Below, in pieces: positions 43,185 to 50,707 of a stretch of 50,707 nt of DNA (position 1 is the first letter of the stretch; each line of letters begins with the position of its first letter). Both the position numbers and the translations under genes were made by a program. This stretch comes from an uncultured Lachnospiraceae bacterium (GTDB lineage: Bacteria; Bacillota; Clostridia; Lachnospirales; Lachnospiraceae), in assembly GCA_934418125.1 (NCBI GenBank), contig CAKRWT010000018.1, positions 1 through 50,707 of the forward strand. The letters are read 5' to 3'. The notes beneath the pieces were generated by a model that was not told the origin of the DNA, did not search any database, and worked only from the letters and a program-made list of their open reading frames with translations.

Positions 43185-44240
43185 TTACCACTCCACGGAA
43201 AACAACGCTTCAAAATCAAACCGGTCTATTATCTCCCGTACCTGGTCAAGTGCCTCTTCCATATCCTCTGCACTCTTTATTTCACAGGTTCCGTCTGCAA
43301 AGCACTCCGTCATATAGTAATTAATATCTCTGTGATAATGGGTATAATCTGCGTAATGATTTAAGTCTGTTACAATCCATTCCTGGTCCGGGAAAAAGAA
43401 TACTCTTACATTTTCATATTGCAGCATGGTTTCTGCAATATATTGATACTCTGCCATCGTTGCTTCCAGATGGTTCTCGGTTATCACGTCATTCCAGTAC
43501 AAAATACTGTAGGGCGGAAAGAAAATATAAAACGTAGTCCCTGGATTTTCCTCAATAAAAGGACAGATATTCGTGTCCAGATTTCTGGCAACACTTTCGA
43601 TATAAGCATCCTCAGGCACCTCCTCCAGTACCGGTTGTGATGGCTCATAATTGTGCATAACCCACTGAATGTTATAATACTCATCCGTCCACCAGCTCTG
43701 ATAAACCGTAGCCAAATCGGTCTTATCCGGGTCTGCAAGCGGTCTTAGGATATAATTTAGAATCACATCCTTATTCCAGATATACTCTACGTCATTCCAC
43801 AAAGAATCATCATACAGATAGGTTGGAATCGGGTACTTGGTTTCTTCCACGTCTCCGGTATAGGTCATTACGTCTACCCCCAGGAAAACAGCCTTGACCT
43901 CGTTATCGCTCTTATAAATCTGCTCTAAGATATTTGCCTGGTCTTTGGGATACGCCCCACTGTAATTCAATTTAATCGTATTGTAATCCATCTGTTCTGC
44001 AAACCAGTTGGTATTAAAGTTTACCGTCATGGAAGAACCAAGAATGACACTGTCATAAGTCATATTCCGTGCCATACCCGGATTCTGGCTTAACTGGTTA
44101 TCCACCAGATATGGGAAATGTTCAAGTGGTTTATGATATTGGAAAAAGGGGTCCACATACACTACCAGAGCTGCTGTTCCCACCAGGAGAACTGCTGCCA
44201 CCGCGGCCGCCGTAAAGAACCACTTCTTAAATCGATTCAT
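43185..44240 (-). CDS. Membrane-anchored SGNH-like partner of the MBOAT acyltransferase
   Basis: This 351-residue protein has a basic start and a membrane helix (about 7-30), then an extracellular domain. It carries VILGSSMTVNF (SGNH-like block with Ser), a Trp/Tyr-rich middle, IFFPPYS and a C-terminal NHYADYTHYH, where Asp and His fit the catalytic dyad. The gene follows the MBOAT gene on the same strand after a 241-base gap that holds an unusual inverted repeat. MBOAT-SGNH pairs (AlgI/AlgJ, PatA/PatB, DltB/DltD) pass acyl groups across the membrane to polysaccharides or teichoic acids. I infer O-acetylation of the surface glycan. Confidence 0.82.
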   Translation of the reverse strand: MNRFKKWFFTAAAVAAVLLVGTAALVVYVDPFFQYHKPLEHFPYLVDNQLSQNPGMARNMTYDSVILGSSMTVNFNTNWFAEQMDYNTIKLNYSGAYPKDQANILEQIYKSDNEVKAVFLGVDVMTYTGDVEETKYPIPTYLYDDSLWNDVEYIWNKDVILNYILRPLADPDKTDLATVYQSWWTDEYYNIQWVMHNYEPSQPVLEEVPEDAYIESVARNLDTNICPFIEENPGTTFYIFFPPYSILYWNDVITENHLEATMAEYQYIAETMLQYENVRVFFFPDQEWIVTDLNHYADYTHYHRDINYYMTECFADGTCEIKSAEDMEEALDQVREIIDRFDFEALFSVEW

Positions 44241-44296
44241 CGGATTGCTCCTTTCTTATTACGGATACATGCAGATAATTGTGAGACAACAGATGC

Positions 44297-44447
44297 TTGC
44301 ATGAAAATGCGCAAACGAAAACCATCTCAGGTGCGCTTTCGCTCCACCTCAAACGCAGTGGTACATAAATGGCTAAAACACAGCCATTAAGTACCAGCGT
44401 TTTCCAAGGACCCCTCGATTGGTTATTCGTTTGTGCATTTTAGGCAA
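44297..44447. repeat. 150-base branched inverted repeat (possible MITE or structured RNA)
   Basis: The outer arms 44297-44323 and 44421-44447 pair (TTGC with GCAA; AAAATGCGCAAACGA with TCGTTTGTGCATTTT, one mismatch or wobble). Inside, AAACGC...GTGGTACATAAATGGCT (44351-44374) pairs with AGCCATTAAGTACC...GCGTTT (44382-44403). A small third arm, AGGTG...CACCT, lies at 44329-44348. The whole could fold into a three-way branched structure. It sits alone in the gap between the MBOAT and SGNH genes. I do not recognise a named RNA family. Confidence 0.6.
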
Positions 44448-44481
44448 ACTATTTATAAGTCTCGCAAATTTCTGCACTGTC

Positions 44482-45987
44482 CTAAAAATTGAAATACAAG
44501 AACGTACTGACCCCGGAAAAGCTCAGGATGCACCACACAAAAATGCCTCCCAGTACTACTCCGGAAATCATTTTATATTTCATCTTCCTGACTCTCTGGG
44601 CCGCATTGTCTCCCACCATTGCCAGATAAATTCCCACTGCCAGAATCACAAACATCAGAATATAACGGCTATAGGCAAGTCCATCTAAATGCAGCACTTT
44701 AAGCACATACCAGAATTCATCCAACTGGAAGCACTCTGCCAAATCCAGGGATATTTTTCCAGCCGCTCCGCTTATGGCTGTACGCAGCATCTGATTCGCC
44801 TGTGTCACACTTTCTGCCCGGAAGTATACCCAGGCCACACTCACATAGACAAACAGTAATATTCTTGACACAGCTGTCACAATTGGGTTTCCGCTGTCTT
44901 TCTGCGTATGTGACACCCGCGGCTTTATGCTCCTTTGCCAGAACCTGGTTATTACATACAAAACGCCATGTAACATTCCCCACAGAATATAATTCCATCC
45001 GGCTCCGTGCCATAACCCACTTAAGAAAAACACAAGCAGCAGATTGCAATACATACGTGGCATCCCCTTACGGTTACCGCCTAACGGAATATAAACATAT
45101 TTGGTAAAGAACCGGTTCAGCGTGATATGCCAACGTTTCCAGAAATCAATAATGTTAACCGCTTTATAGGGTGAATTAAAGTTTACCGGGATTTCAAAAC
45201 CGAGCATCCGCCCCAGCCCTCTTGCCATATCGCAGTAACCACTGAAATCAAAGTAGAGCTGCAACGTATAGAAGATAATAACCAGTACCGCATCCCATCT
45301 GCCAAGTACAGAAAGATTGGAATACCCATAATCCACACCGGCTCCAAAGGTATCTGCTAACAGCACCTTTTTGGCAAGCCCCAGAATAAACAGGGCTGCA
45401 CCGCTGGAAAACTTCTGCCAGAAGACCATATTTTCCGGCTCCGTCTTCGGAATCCGGCGAGGCTTTGCAAACTGTGGCAGCATTTCATCATGGTTCACAA
45501 TCGGTCCTGCAATCAACTGAGGAAAAAAAGATACAAACAGTGCGTAATCCACGATATTGCAATCTTTTACTTCTCCATGATATGTGTCCACCACAAAGGA
45601 AATCTGTTGAAACGTAAAGAAGCTGATTCCCAACGGCAGCAGAATATGATGCAGTAAAAAAGAACTACCAAACACTGCATTTACCGTAGAGAGGAAAAAA
45701 TCAAAGTATTTAAAGTAGAACAATGCCCCCAGGTTACAGATAACTGCCAGAATCACCCACTGTTTCCTGGGATATCTTGATAAAATCCGGTGAAACGCAT
45801 AGTTGAAACCAATACTGCAAAGCATGAGCAGCAAATAGGATACATTAAAATAACCATAAAACCAAAGTGACATCAGCACCAGGAAAACCTTTGCTGCCCT
45901 TGTCTGTTCATAATGGAGCAGACCATAATAGCCCAACAGACAGATTGGGAAAAAGAAACACACGAAAATATAAGAATTAAATAACAT
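44482..45987 (-). CDS. MBOAT family membrane O-acyltransferase (AlgI/DltB-like)
   Basis: This 501-residue polytopic protein has the MBOAT hallmarks: PLGISFFTFQQISFVVD, FFPQLIAGPIVNHDEMLPQ, DFWKRWHITLNRFFTKYVYIPLGGNRKG and the conserved His in LSGLWHGAGWNYILWG. These enzymes move an acyl group from a cytoplasmic donor through the membrane to an extracellular glycan, usually handing it to an SGNH partner such as that encoded downstream. It starts 3 bases after the DUF6077-like C-terminal part, so it belongs to the same operon. Confidence 0.95.
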   Translation of the reverse strand: MLFNSYIFVCFFFPICLLGYYGLLHYEQTRAAKVFLVLMSLWFYGYFNVSYLLLMLCSIGFNYAFHRILSRYPRKQWVILAVICNLGALFYFKYFDFFLSTVNAVFGSSFLLHHILLPLGISFFTFQQISFVVDTYHGEVKDCNIVDYALFVSFFPQLIAGPIVNHDEMLPQFAKPRRIPKTEPENMVFWQKFSSGAALFILGLAKKVLLADTFGAGVDYGYSNLSVLGRWDAVLVIIFYTLQLYFDFSGYCDMARGLGRMLGFEIPVNFNSPYKAVNIIDFWKRWHITLNRFFTKYVYIPLGGNRKGMPRMYCNLLLVFFLSGLWHGAGWNYILWGMLHGVLYVITRFWQRSIKPRVSHTQKDSGNPIVTAVSRILLFVYVSVAWVYFRAESVTQANQMLRTAISGAAGKISLDLAECFQLDEFWYVLKVLHLDGLAYSRYILMFVILAVGIYLAMVGDNAAQRVRKMKYKMISGVVLGGIFVWCILSFSGVSTFLYFNF

Positions 45988-45990
45988 ACG

Positions 45991-46791
45991 CTACTCCGCT
46001 CCTGCCACTGTAGTATCCTGATAGATAATATAAGAGCCTACCTGTCCATACACCTGAAAGCCATAGTCCGTCAGTGGCTCCTTTATTTTCCGGTCTTCCT
46101 GTAACACCACATAGCTGCACGGATATTCCCTTGTAAGCTTTACAAACTCTGCCGTGTCAATTACTTCGCTTTTCTCCATGGCTTCATACATGGCATTATA
46201 ATAGTCCCATCTGGCAATCAACATTTCCCGTCCATAAGGCATCTCCAGATTCGTGCTGTACTGCCTGATATAATAGATTAAATCCGCCGGGACAAGCACT
46301 GTAATACGCCCTTCCTCCGGTTCTATCATATCCACAATGTCCACGGCTTCCTGGGGAATGTGATAGGCATTTTCCGCCTTGGTAATGTGCTCACTGTCAT
46401 AGACATAGTTTCCACAGGCTATGATGGCAACCGCTATCACTACCAGTCCTAATTTTCTGTGTCTGCCACACATTTTTACCATACCGTAAGCACTGACAAG
46501 ACTCATCTGTAGCAGCCACAGCAGACGATAATAGGTTTCCGAATCATCTAATACCGCCACAAATACTTTTCGGAATACCGGACAGAAAAACAAAAACAAC
46601 AGAATCGTTGGTGCATACACAAAAATCGCCCTTCTGTACTTTTCTTTCTCTGTCAGCCACAAATATAACAGGATAAAAAGATAGATTCCCGCCAGATAGC
46701 CATTTTCATGAAATCCCATATAATTTTTAAATATTACAACACTCTCTAAAAAAATGCCCCACATATTGACACTCCATGCTTTCTTCGTCAT
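45991..46791 (-). CDS. DUF6077-like membrane protein, C-terminal part (after in-frame TAG)
   Basis: This 266-codon frame starts at an ATG with no credible ribosome site, in the same reading frame as the gene upstream and separated from its TAG by only three sense codons (CAT AAC AGA). It has four to five hydrophobic helices followed by a soluble domain (about 130-260: ITVLVPADLIYYIRQYS, YVVLQEDRKIKE). Read through the TAG, the two frames make one protein of about 637 residues with the layout of DUF6077-type, GT-C-like membrane proteins. It may therefore be the second half of a gene broken by a nonsense change, or a genuine split gene. Confidence 0.65.
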   Translation of the reverse strand: MTKKAWSVNMWGIFLESVVIFKNYMGFHENGYLAGIYLFILLYLWLTEKEKYRRAIFVYAPTILLFLFFCPVFRKVFVAVLDDSETYYRLLWLLQMSLVSAYGMVKMCGRHRKLGLVVIAVAIIACGNYVYDSEHITKAENAYHIPQEAVDIVDMIEPEEGRITVLVPADLIYYIRQYSTNLEMPYGREMLIARWDYYNAMYEAMEKSEVIDTAEFVKLTREYPCSYVVLQEDRKIKEPLTDYGFQVYGQVGSYIIYQDTTVAGAE

Positions 46792-46800
46792 TCTGTTATG

Positions 46801-47907
46801 CTAACGCAGCAGATAACTGTACCCCATAACCACATAGATTCCCATATAAATTACATTCGGGATACAGGTCAGTCCCAATTTCAGCACTACCTTAAAATTT
46901 CTTTCTGTTATCATCAGGACCAATGCCATAACCGCCATAAGAATTGATACCAGAAAAACTGCTATCGAGCTGCAGATTCCGGCCGTCATATTGACACACA
47001 CCAGTAACAGCCACAGTCCTCTGTCTGCCCGCTTTTCCTTTTTCGTACCATCATATATCCAAAGTAATACCCAGAGAAGTGCCGGGATAACCAGACTGCC
47101 TACTACCGCCTTTCCCTGCCATGTCCTGGTCAGGAAAAAGGTTTCATTGGTATAAATGGATACATTTCCAAATACTTGGAAGAAAGCAAGGGCAATCATA
47201 AAAACTGCCCGGCTCTCCCTTTCCCGGAACAGTCTTCTGCTGATTTCATAATAAACCAGATAAGACAATGGTATCAGTACAAGTGGCATGATCACATGGG
47301 ATACAATCGTTGCATGAATATTGCTTCTGTCTGCAATAAAAGCAACCCACATCGGGAACACTGCCAGCACATGGCGCACATCTAACCCCGTAGAACCGCC
47401 TGTGTATGGCAGTATCTTATACATCACATCTGCCTGTTGGGCAATCAGGGACTCTACCACATAATAGGCATCATCTCCATCAAAGGAGGCATAAAAGACA
47501 GCCTTATATAACTGAAACCCAACCAGCGCAAAGAAGATGAGCCACTCGATACGGATATCCCATTTGATTTCTTTTATACGAAAGGATTTCCCTGTCCCGA
47601 AAATCAGGCTTTCCCGTCCTGCCTTACCATTGCGATACCAAAGTACCAGACCTGTTACCGCAGTCAGCAGTGAAGCTGCCATAAAGCAACGGGATGCCAC
47701 CGTAAAATTATGATATTCTACCCATAAAACCTCCGGAATACAGATTACTTCAAACACTGCCCACATCAGGAAATATCCTGCCAGAATCACCAGCACCGGG
47801 TTTCTCTTCTGTGGCATAATGAAACGAACCGGCACCAGTCCCATAGCAAAAGGAACTATAATAAGCCAGAACAGTAAACTAACGATGTGTATCATGATAC
47901 TCCTCAT
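46801..47907 (-). CDS. DUF6077-like polytopic membrane protein, N-terminal part
   Basis: This 368-residue protein has about ten hydrophobic helices and the extracytoplasmic loop FYASFDGDDAYYVVES, where an Asp-rich motif lies between helices 4 and 5 as in GT-C-like enzymes, then GGSTGLDVRHVLAVFP. I recognise it as DUF6077-like. It ends in a helix (VIYMGIYVVMGYSYLLR) with TAG, and the frame stays open beyond that stop for another 270 codons. GAGGAG lies upstream of the ATG. It heads the operon with the MBOAT gene. Confidence 0.72.
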   Translation of the reverse strand: MRSIMIHIVSLLFWLIIVPFAMGLVPVRFIMPQKRNPVLVILAGYFLMWAVFEVICIPEVLWVEYHNFTVASRCFMAASLLTAVTGLVLWYRNGKAGRESLIFGTGKSFRIKEIKWDIRIEWLIFFALVGFQLYKAVFYASFDGDDAYYVVESLIAQQADVMYKILPYTGGSTGLDVRHVLAVFPMWVAFIADRSNIHATIVSHVIMPLVLIPLSYLVYYEISRRLFRERESRAVFMIALAFFQVFGNVSIYTNETFFLTRTWQGKAVVGSLVIPALLWVLLWIYDGTKKEKRADRGLWLLLVCVNMTAGICSSIAVFLVSILMAVMALVLMITERNFKVVLKLGLTCIPNVIYMGIYVVMGYSYLLR

Positions 47908-47952
47908 TTCTGTGCTTTCTCAAATGCACATACCAATTACTTTTTCTAAATA

Positions 47953-47967
47953 TGGTATAGTATACCA
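47953..47967. promoter_or_regulatory. Perfect palindrome in a divergent intergenic region
   Basis: TGGTATAGTATACCA, 15 bases around a central G, lies 46 bases upstream of the DUF6077-like gene and contains a TATACT box on the minus strand. A dyad over a -10 box suggests a repressor site. Confidence 0.4.
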
Positions 47968-48037
47968 CAGTTTGGAATAAATAGCACAATTTGTATTGTT
48001 CCCTGGCAACATTTACCCTCAACAAGTATCCCTAGTC

Positions 48038-48066
48038 TGTACAACCATAAGCAAACGTGTTAAAAT
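48038..48066 (+). promoter_or_regulatory. Promoter of the FAD oxidoreductase gene
   Basis: TGTACA (48038-48043), 17 bases, TAAAAT (48061-48066). The predicted start near 48073 excludes an upstream GTG at 48057 and supports the ATG at 48120. Confidence 0.55.
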
Positions 48067-48079
48067 ATTGTTTATGTAC

Positions 48080-48102
48080 GGATAAAACTTCCGATTTTAT
48101 CC
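48080..48102 (+). promoter_or_regulatory. Leader hairpin just before the FAD oxidoreductase ribosome site
   Basis: GGATAAAA and TTTTATCC pair perfectly over eight bases with a seven-base loop, ending a few bases before the GAGG ribosome site. It may stabilise the transcript or tune translation. Confidence 0.35.
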
Positions 48103-48119
48103 AATATGTGAGGTATTTC

Positions 48120-49676
48120 ATGAAAAAGGTATATGTTATCGGTGCGGGACCTGCCGGATTGACCGCCGCATACGAATTATTAAAGCAGAGCAAGGATTAT
48201 GAAGTCACTGTATTAGAAGAAAGTGACGCAATGGGCGGTATTTCCAAAACCGTTAATTACAAGGGGAATCGTATGGATATGGGCGGACACCGCTTCTTCT
48301 CCAAGGTGCCTGAAGTAAACGAATGGTGGAATAAAATGCTTCCTCTCCAGGGATCTCCTACCTATGACGACATCGTTCTCCATCGTGATATGACATTAAC
48401 TCCCGGTGGACCTGACCCGGAAAAAGAAGACCGCGTTATGCTTCGTCGTAACCGGGTATCCAGAATTTATTTTAACAAAAAATTCTTTGATTACCCTATT
48501 TCTCTTAAATTTGAAACTTTTAAGAATATGGGATTCCTTACTACGCTGGAAGTGGGATTCAGTTATCTCGCCTCCCTGCTTCATAAGCGCAAAGAGAATT
48601 CTCTGGAAGACTTCTATATCAACCGCTTTGGTAAGAAGCTGTATTCCATGTTCTTTGAAAACTATACCGAGAATCTCTGGGGCAGAAGTCCCAGTGAAAT
48701 CGCTCCCGACTGGGGTGCCCAGCGTGTAAAGGGGCTCTCCATCATTGCCATTATCAAGGATGTATTTTCCAAAATGCTTCCCGGCAGGAAAAACAGACAG
48801 GTAGAAACTTCCCTGATTGAAGAGTTCAGTTACCCGAAATTAGGACCGGGACAGCTCTGGGACGTTACCGCAGAAGAAATCGAAAAAGCAGGCGGTACCA
48901 TTCTTCGTAACTGTAAGGTTACCAGACTTCACAAGGATGAAAACAACCATATCACTTCCCTGACCTATGAAGGTCCTGATGGCGAAGTGACTGTAGAAGG
49001 CGATATTTTCATTTCCTCCATGCCGGTAAAAGATTTGGTTGCCGGTATGAACGATGTGCCTAAGGTGCAGCAGGATATCGCTGCCGGACTTCCCTATCGT
49101 GATTATATGACCGTAGGACTTCTGTTGCCAAAGCTTAACCTGAAAAATAAGACAAAACTCAAAACGATTGGCAATATTGTTCCCGACTGCTGGGTTTATG
49201 TCCATGACCGCACGGTTCAGCTTGGTCGTTTCCAGATATACAATAACTGGTCTCCTTATATGGTAAAAGACCTGGAGCACAGTGTCTGGATTGGTCTGGA
49301 ATACTTTGTCTTTGAGGGGGATAAATACTGGTCCATGTCTGATGAAGACTTTACCCGGTTTGCCGTTGATGAAATTGTCCGGATGGGACTGATTGATAAA
49401 CCGGAAGATGTCATGGATTCCCATGTGGAACGTGTGAAAAAGGCATATCCGGCTTACTTCGACACTTACAAAGATATGGATACCCTGATAGAATACCTGA
49501 AAACGATTGACAATCTGTACTGTGTTGGCCGTAACGGACAGCACCGTTATAATAACATTGACCATTCCATGGTTACTTCTTTTGAAACCGTGAAAAATAT
49601 CGTAAATGGCATTGAAAATAAGGATAATATCTGGAATGTAAATACAGAAAAAGAATATCACGAAGAAAAGGCATAA
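48120..49676 (+). CDS. NAD(P)/FAD-dependent oxidoreductase, UDP-galactopyranose mutase/amine oxidase-like
   Basis: The ATG at 48120 with GAGG seven bases upstream gives [20 protein letters not shown], 518 residues. A dinucleotide-binding motif (GAGPAG) and acidic Glu at the end of strand 2 (VTVLEES), then [13 protein letters not shown] and [17 protein letters not shown], are typical of FAD proteins found in polysaccharide loci. The C-terminal [15 protein letters not shown] carries the second flavin-binding stretch. The substrate is probably a nucleotide or lipid-linked sugar; true UDP-galactopyranose mutases are shorter (about 370), so I do not assign that activity. It is followed by a strong terminator. 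Confidence 0.82.
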   Translation: MKKVYVIGAGPAGLTAAYELLKQSKDYEVTVLEESDAMGGISKTVNYKGNRMDMGGHRFFSKVPEVNEWWNKMLPLQGSPTYDDIVLHRDMTLTPGGPDPEKEDRVMLRRNRVSRIYFNKKFFDYPISLKFETFKNMGFLTTLEVGFSYLASLLHKRKENSLEDFYINRFGKKLYSMFFENYTENLWGRSPSEIAPDWGAQRVKGLSIIAIIKDVFSKMLPGRKNRQVETSLIEEFSYPKLGPGQLWDVTAEEIEKAGGTILRNCKVTRLHKDENNHITSLTYEGPDGEVTVEGDIFISSMPVKDLVAGMNDVPKVQQDIAAGLPYRDYMTVGLLLPKLNLKNKTKLKTIGNIVPDCWVYVHDRTVQLGRFQIYNNWSPYMVKDLEHSVWIGLEYFVFEGDKYWSMSDEDFTRFAVDEIVRMGLIDKPEDVMDSHVERVKKAYPAYFDTYKDMDTLIEYLKTIDNLYCVGRNGQHRYNNIDHSMVTSFETVKNIVNGIENKDNIWNVNTEKEYHEEKA

Positions 49677-49682
49677 CAGGAA

Positions 49683-49716
49683 ACGGCATCTGATTTCTTA
49701 TCAGATGCCGTCTTTT
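49683..49716 (+). terminator. Terminator after the FAD oxidoreductase gene
   Basis: A perfect 12-base stem (ACGGCATCTGAT with ATCAGATGCCGT), a five-base loop and TTTTT. It faces the 3' end of the convergent lipoprotein gene and could also serve that. Confidence 0.9.
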
Positions 49717-49748
49717 TATACTCATTTCCATGGCTCTATTGCTGTTTA

Positions 49749-50633
49749 TTATTCTGTCAGTGCTTTTTTTACTGCTTCTCTGACATAATCCATTCCTTCC
49801 GGTGTCGGGTGTACTCCATCACTTACCGTCTCCTGCATATTCTCTATCGTAATGCCACAGTCATATAAATCAATGACCCGTGCTCCCAGATTATTGGCAA
49901 TCTTCGTGATACATGCATTATAATCCGCTGCAGTCAGCCCATCACCATTTACAAACTCTACAAAGGGAGTCTCTGTTCCCCAGTCTCCTATCTGGGTCAG
50001 CGTACAGCAGAACAACTCTGCACAGGGATACTCTGCCTGCAGCTTATCCAGCATCACAGTGTAAGCATCACTAAAGTTCTCTACCATCCCTGCATCCACA
50101 AACTGTGTTCCATCATTATCCCCCAACGGAACTCCTTTTAGCAAATCATTGGTTCCCATGTAGACGATAATCACATCCGGAATGGCACCAGCTTCTCCCA
50201 CCAGGGCATTTGCCCGGAAATCGCTACATCCATAGGATGGATTATCCTCACTGGTAGAATCTCCTATACAGGTTGCATTGGCACTGGATGCATTCGTATA
50301 TAGCGTTAAATCCAGTTCCTCCAATAACGGATACCACCAGGTTTCCTCCACTGTTTCGACCTTTCCGTTATCCGGGAAGAAATCATAATAGCCTTCCGGA
50401 ATCCACCCGGAAAAAGTCGAAATACTGTCACCCAGAATCGAAACACTGCTCCACACAGGCGCATCTTCCTGCGTTTGTTCCGCTCCTTCCTGCTGTCCTT
50501 CCTCTACTTCTTCTATCTGCTCCAATTCTCTGACTGCTGTTTCTTCCATCGCTTCATTGGCAGCATCCGTCTCCACATCTTCCTTGATACCCGTGGTTGT
50601 TCCACAACCAGTCAACAGCAGTGGTAAGACTGA
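49749..50633 (-). pseudogene. SGNH/GDSL hydrolase lipoprotein with its signal peptide start lost
   Basis: About 290 codons encode a lipobox (PLLLTGC), an acidic linker (EEVEEGQQEGAEQ) and an SGNH esterase domain with block I ILGDSIST (catalytic Ser), YMGTNDLL and DGVHPTPEG (Asp-His). The family is that of secreted or lipid-anchored glycan esterases. The frame has no ATG upstream: SVLPLLLTGC is the end of a signal peptide, but from about 50633 the sequence is a hairpin leading to another gene on the plus strand. The start has therefore been removed, most simply by an insertion. A TTG at 50615 could give a product lacking a functional signal peptide. Confidence 0.72.
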
Positions 50634-50695
50634 TATGCTCCCTTCTAGGTAGACAAGTGAAATAATAAAAACTTGTCACTTAGGAGGGAGCATAT
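50633..50695. promoter_or_regulatory. Long hairpin hiding a ribosome site, probable insertion-sequence end
   Basis: The arms 50633-50659 and 50670-50695 pair almost completely (ATATGCTCCC with GGGAGCATAT, then further pairs) around an A/T loop. The right arm contains AGGAGGG, the ribosome site for the ATG at 50699, so transcripts entering from outside would hide it. Such sequestering hairpins are known at the left end of IS200/IS605-family elements. Confidence 0.55.
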
Positions 50696-50698
50696 TTT

Positions 50699-50707
50699 AT
50701 GTCTAAA
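50699..50707 (+). CDS. Start of an ORF cut by the window edge (probable transposase)
   Basis: Only ATG TCT AAA (Met-Ser-Lys) is visible, preceded by AGGAGGG at 11-base spacing within the hairpin arm. The context (a gene truncated on the other side and a ribosome-site hairpin) suggests an IS200/IS605-type transposase, but three codons cannot prove it. Confidence 0.35.

Noticed and set aside
46801..46803. TAG read as pyrrolysine or suppressed stop in the DUF6077-like gene.
   Set aside because: No pyl genes or recoding hairpin are visible, and a plain nonsense change or error is simpler.

Overview
The window looks like the chromosome of a gut-type Clostridia, most likely Lachnospiraceae. The signs are AT-leaning sequence with strong GGAGG ribosome sites, a RsbU/SpoIIE-type phosphatase, DUF6020/DUF6077-like membrane proteins, membrane-anchored GH25 lysozymes, an LCP ligase, and no outer-membrane genes. 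I cannot place the genus. Almost every gene is on the minus strand.

Region 1 (1-9441) is an S8 (subtilisin-like) peptidase gene split in two by a 7.7 kb serine-recombinase element. The 5' third (9441-9107) stops within the catalytic Asp motif D-T-G. The rest (1382 to beyond base 1) resumes in exactly the same codon. The junctions share the core GG, and the element ends rebuild a dyad (AACT-N6-GG-N6-AGTT), as expected of a large-serine-recombinase attP. The element carries three recombinases in tandem, a small DUF6870-like gene, a sensor PP2C phosphatase and a methyltransferase. The methyltransferase start codon directly follows the stop of the truncated peptidase fragment, downstream of the host gene's own promoter.

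Region 2 (9491-15081) is housekeeping and stress: a ClpX paralogue with an unusual N-terminus, an HtrA/DegP protease and GlmS.

Region 3 (15094-39294) is a large cell-surface polysaccharide locus. It holds a WbaP/WsaP-type initiating phosphosugar transferase, five GT2 glycosyltransferases (one with a degenerate extra domain), a phosphohexomutase, RmlA, RmlB and RmlC for dTDP-6-deoxyhexose (no RmlD in the window), a Wzm/Wzt ABC exporter whose ATPase carries a Wzt-type C-terminal glycan-binding domain, and a methyltransferase-kinase fusion resembling the chain-terminating WbdD of E. coli O9a. An LCP ligase would link the glycan to peptidoglycan. Two related membrane-anchored GH25 lysozymes are built in, one overlapping rmlA. 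The layout parallels the Geobacillus S-layer glycan (wsa) locus, with LCP attachment as a likely different end point.

Region 4 (39498-50615) looks like a decoration module: large polytopic membrane proteins (DUF6020-like and a DUF6077-like protein split by one in-frame TAG), an MBOAT O-acyltransferase with SGNH partners, a FAD oxidoreductase of the UDP-galactopyranose mutase/amine oxidase type, and an SGNH lipoprotein. The lipoprotein signal peptide has been cut off at the right edge by what looks like an insertion sequence whose first ORF starts at 50699. No tRNA, rRNA or CRISPR array was seen, and no gene-free stretch exceeds 300 bases.
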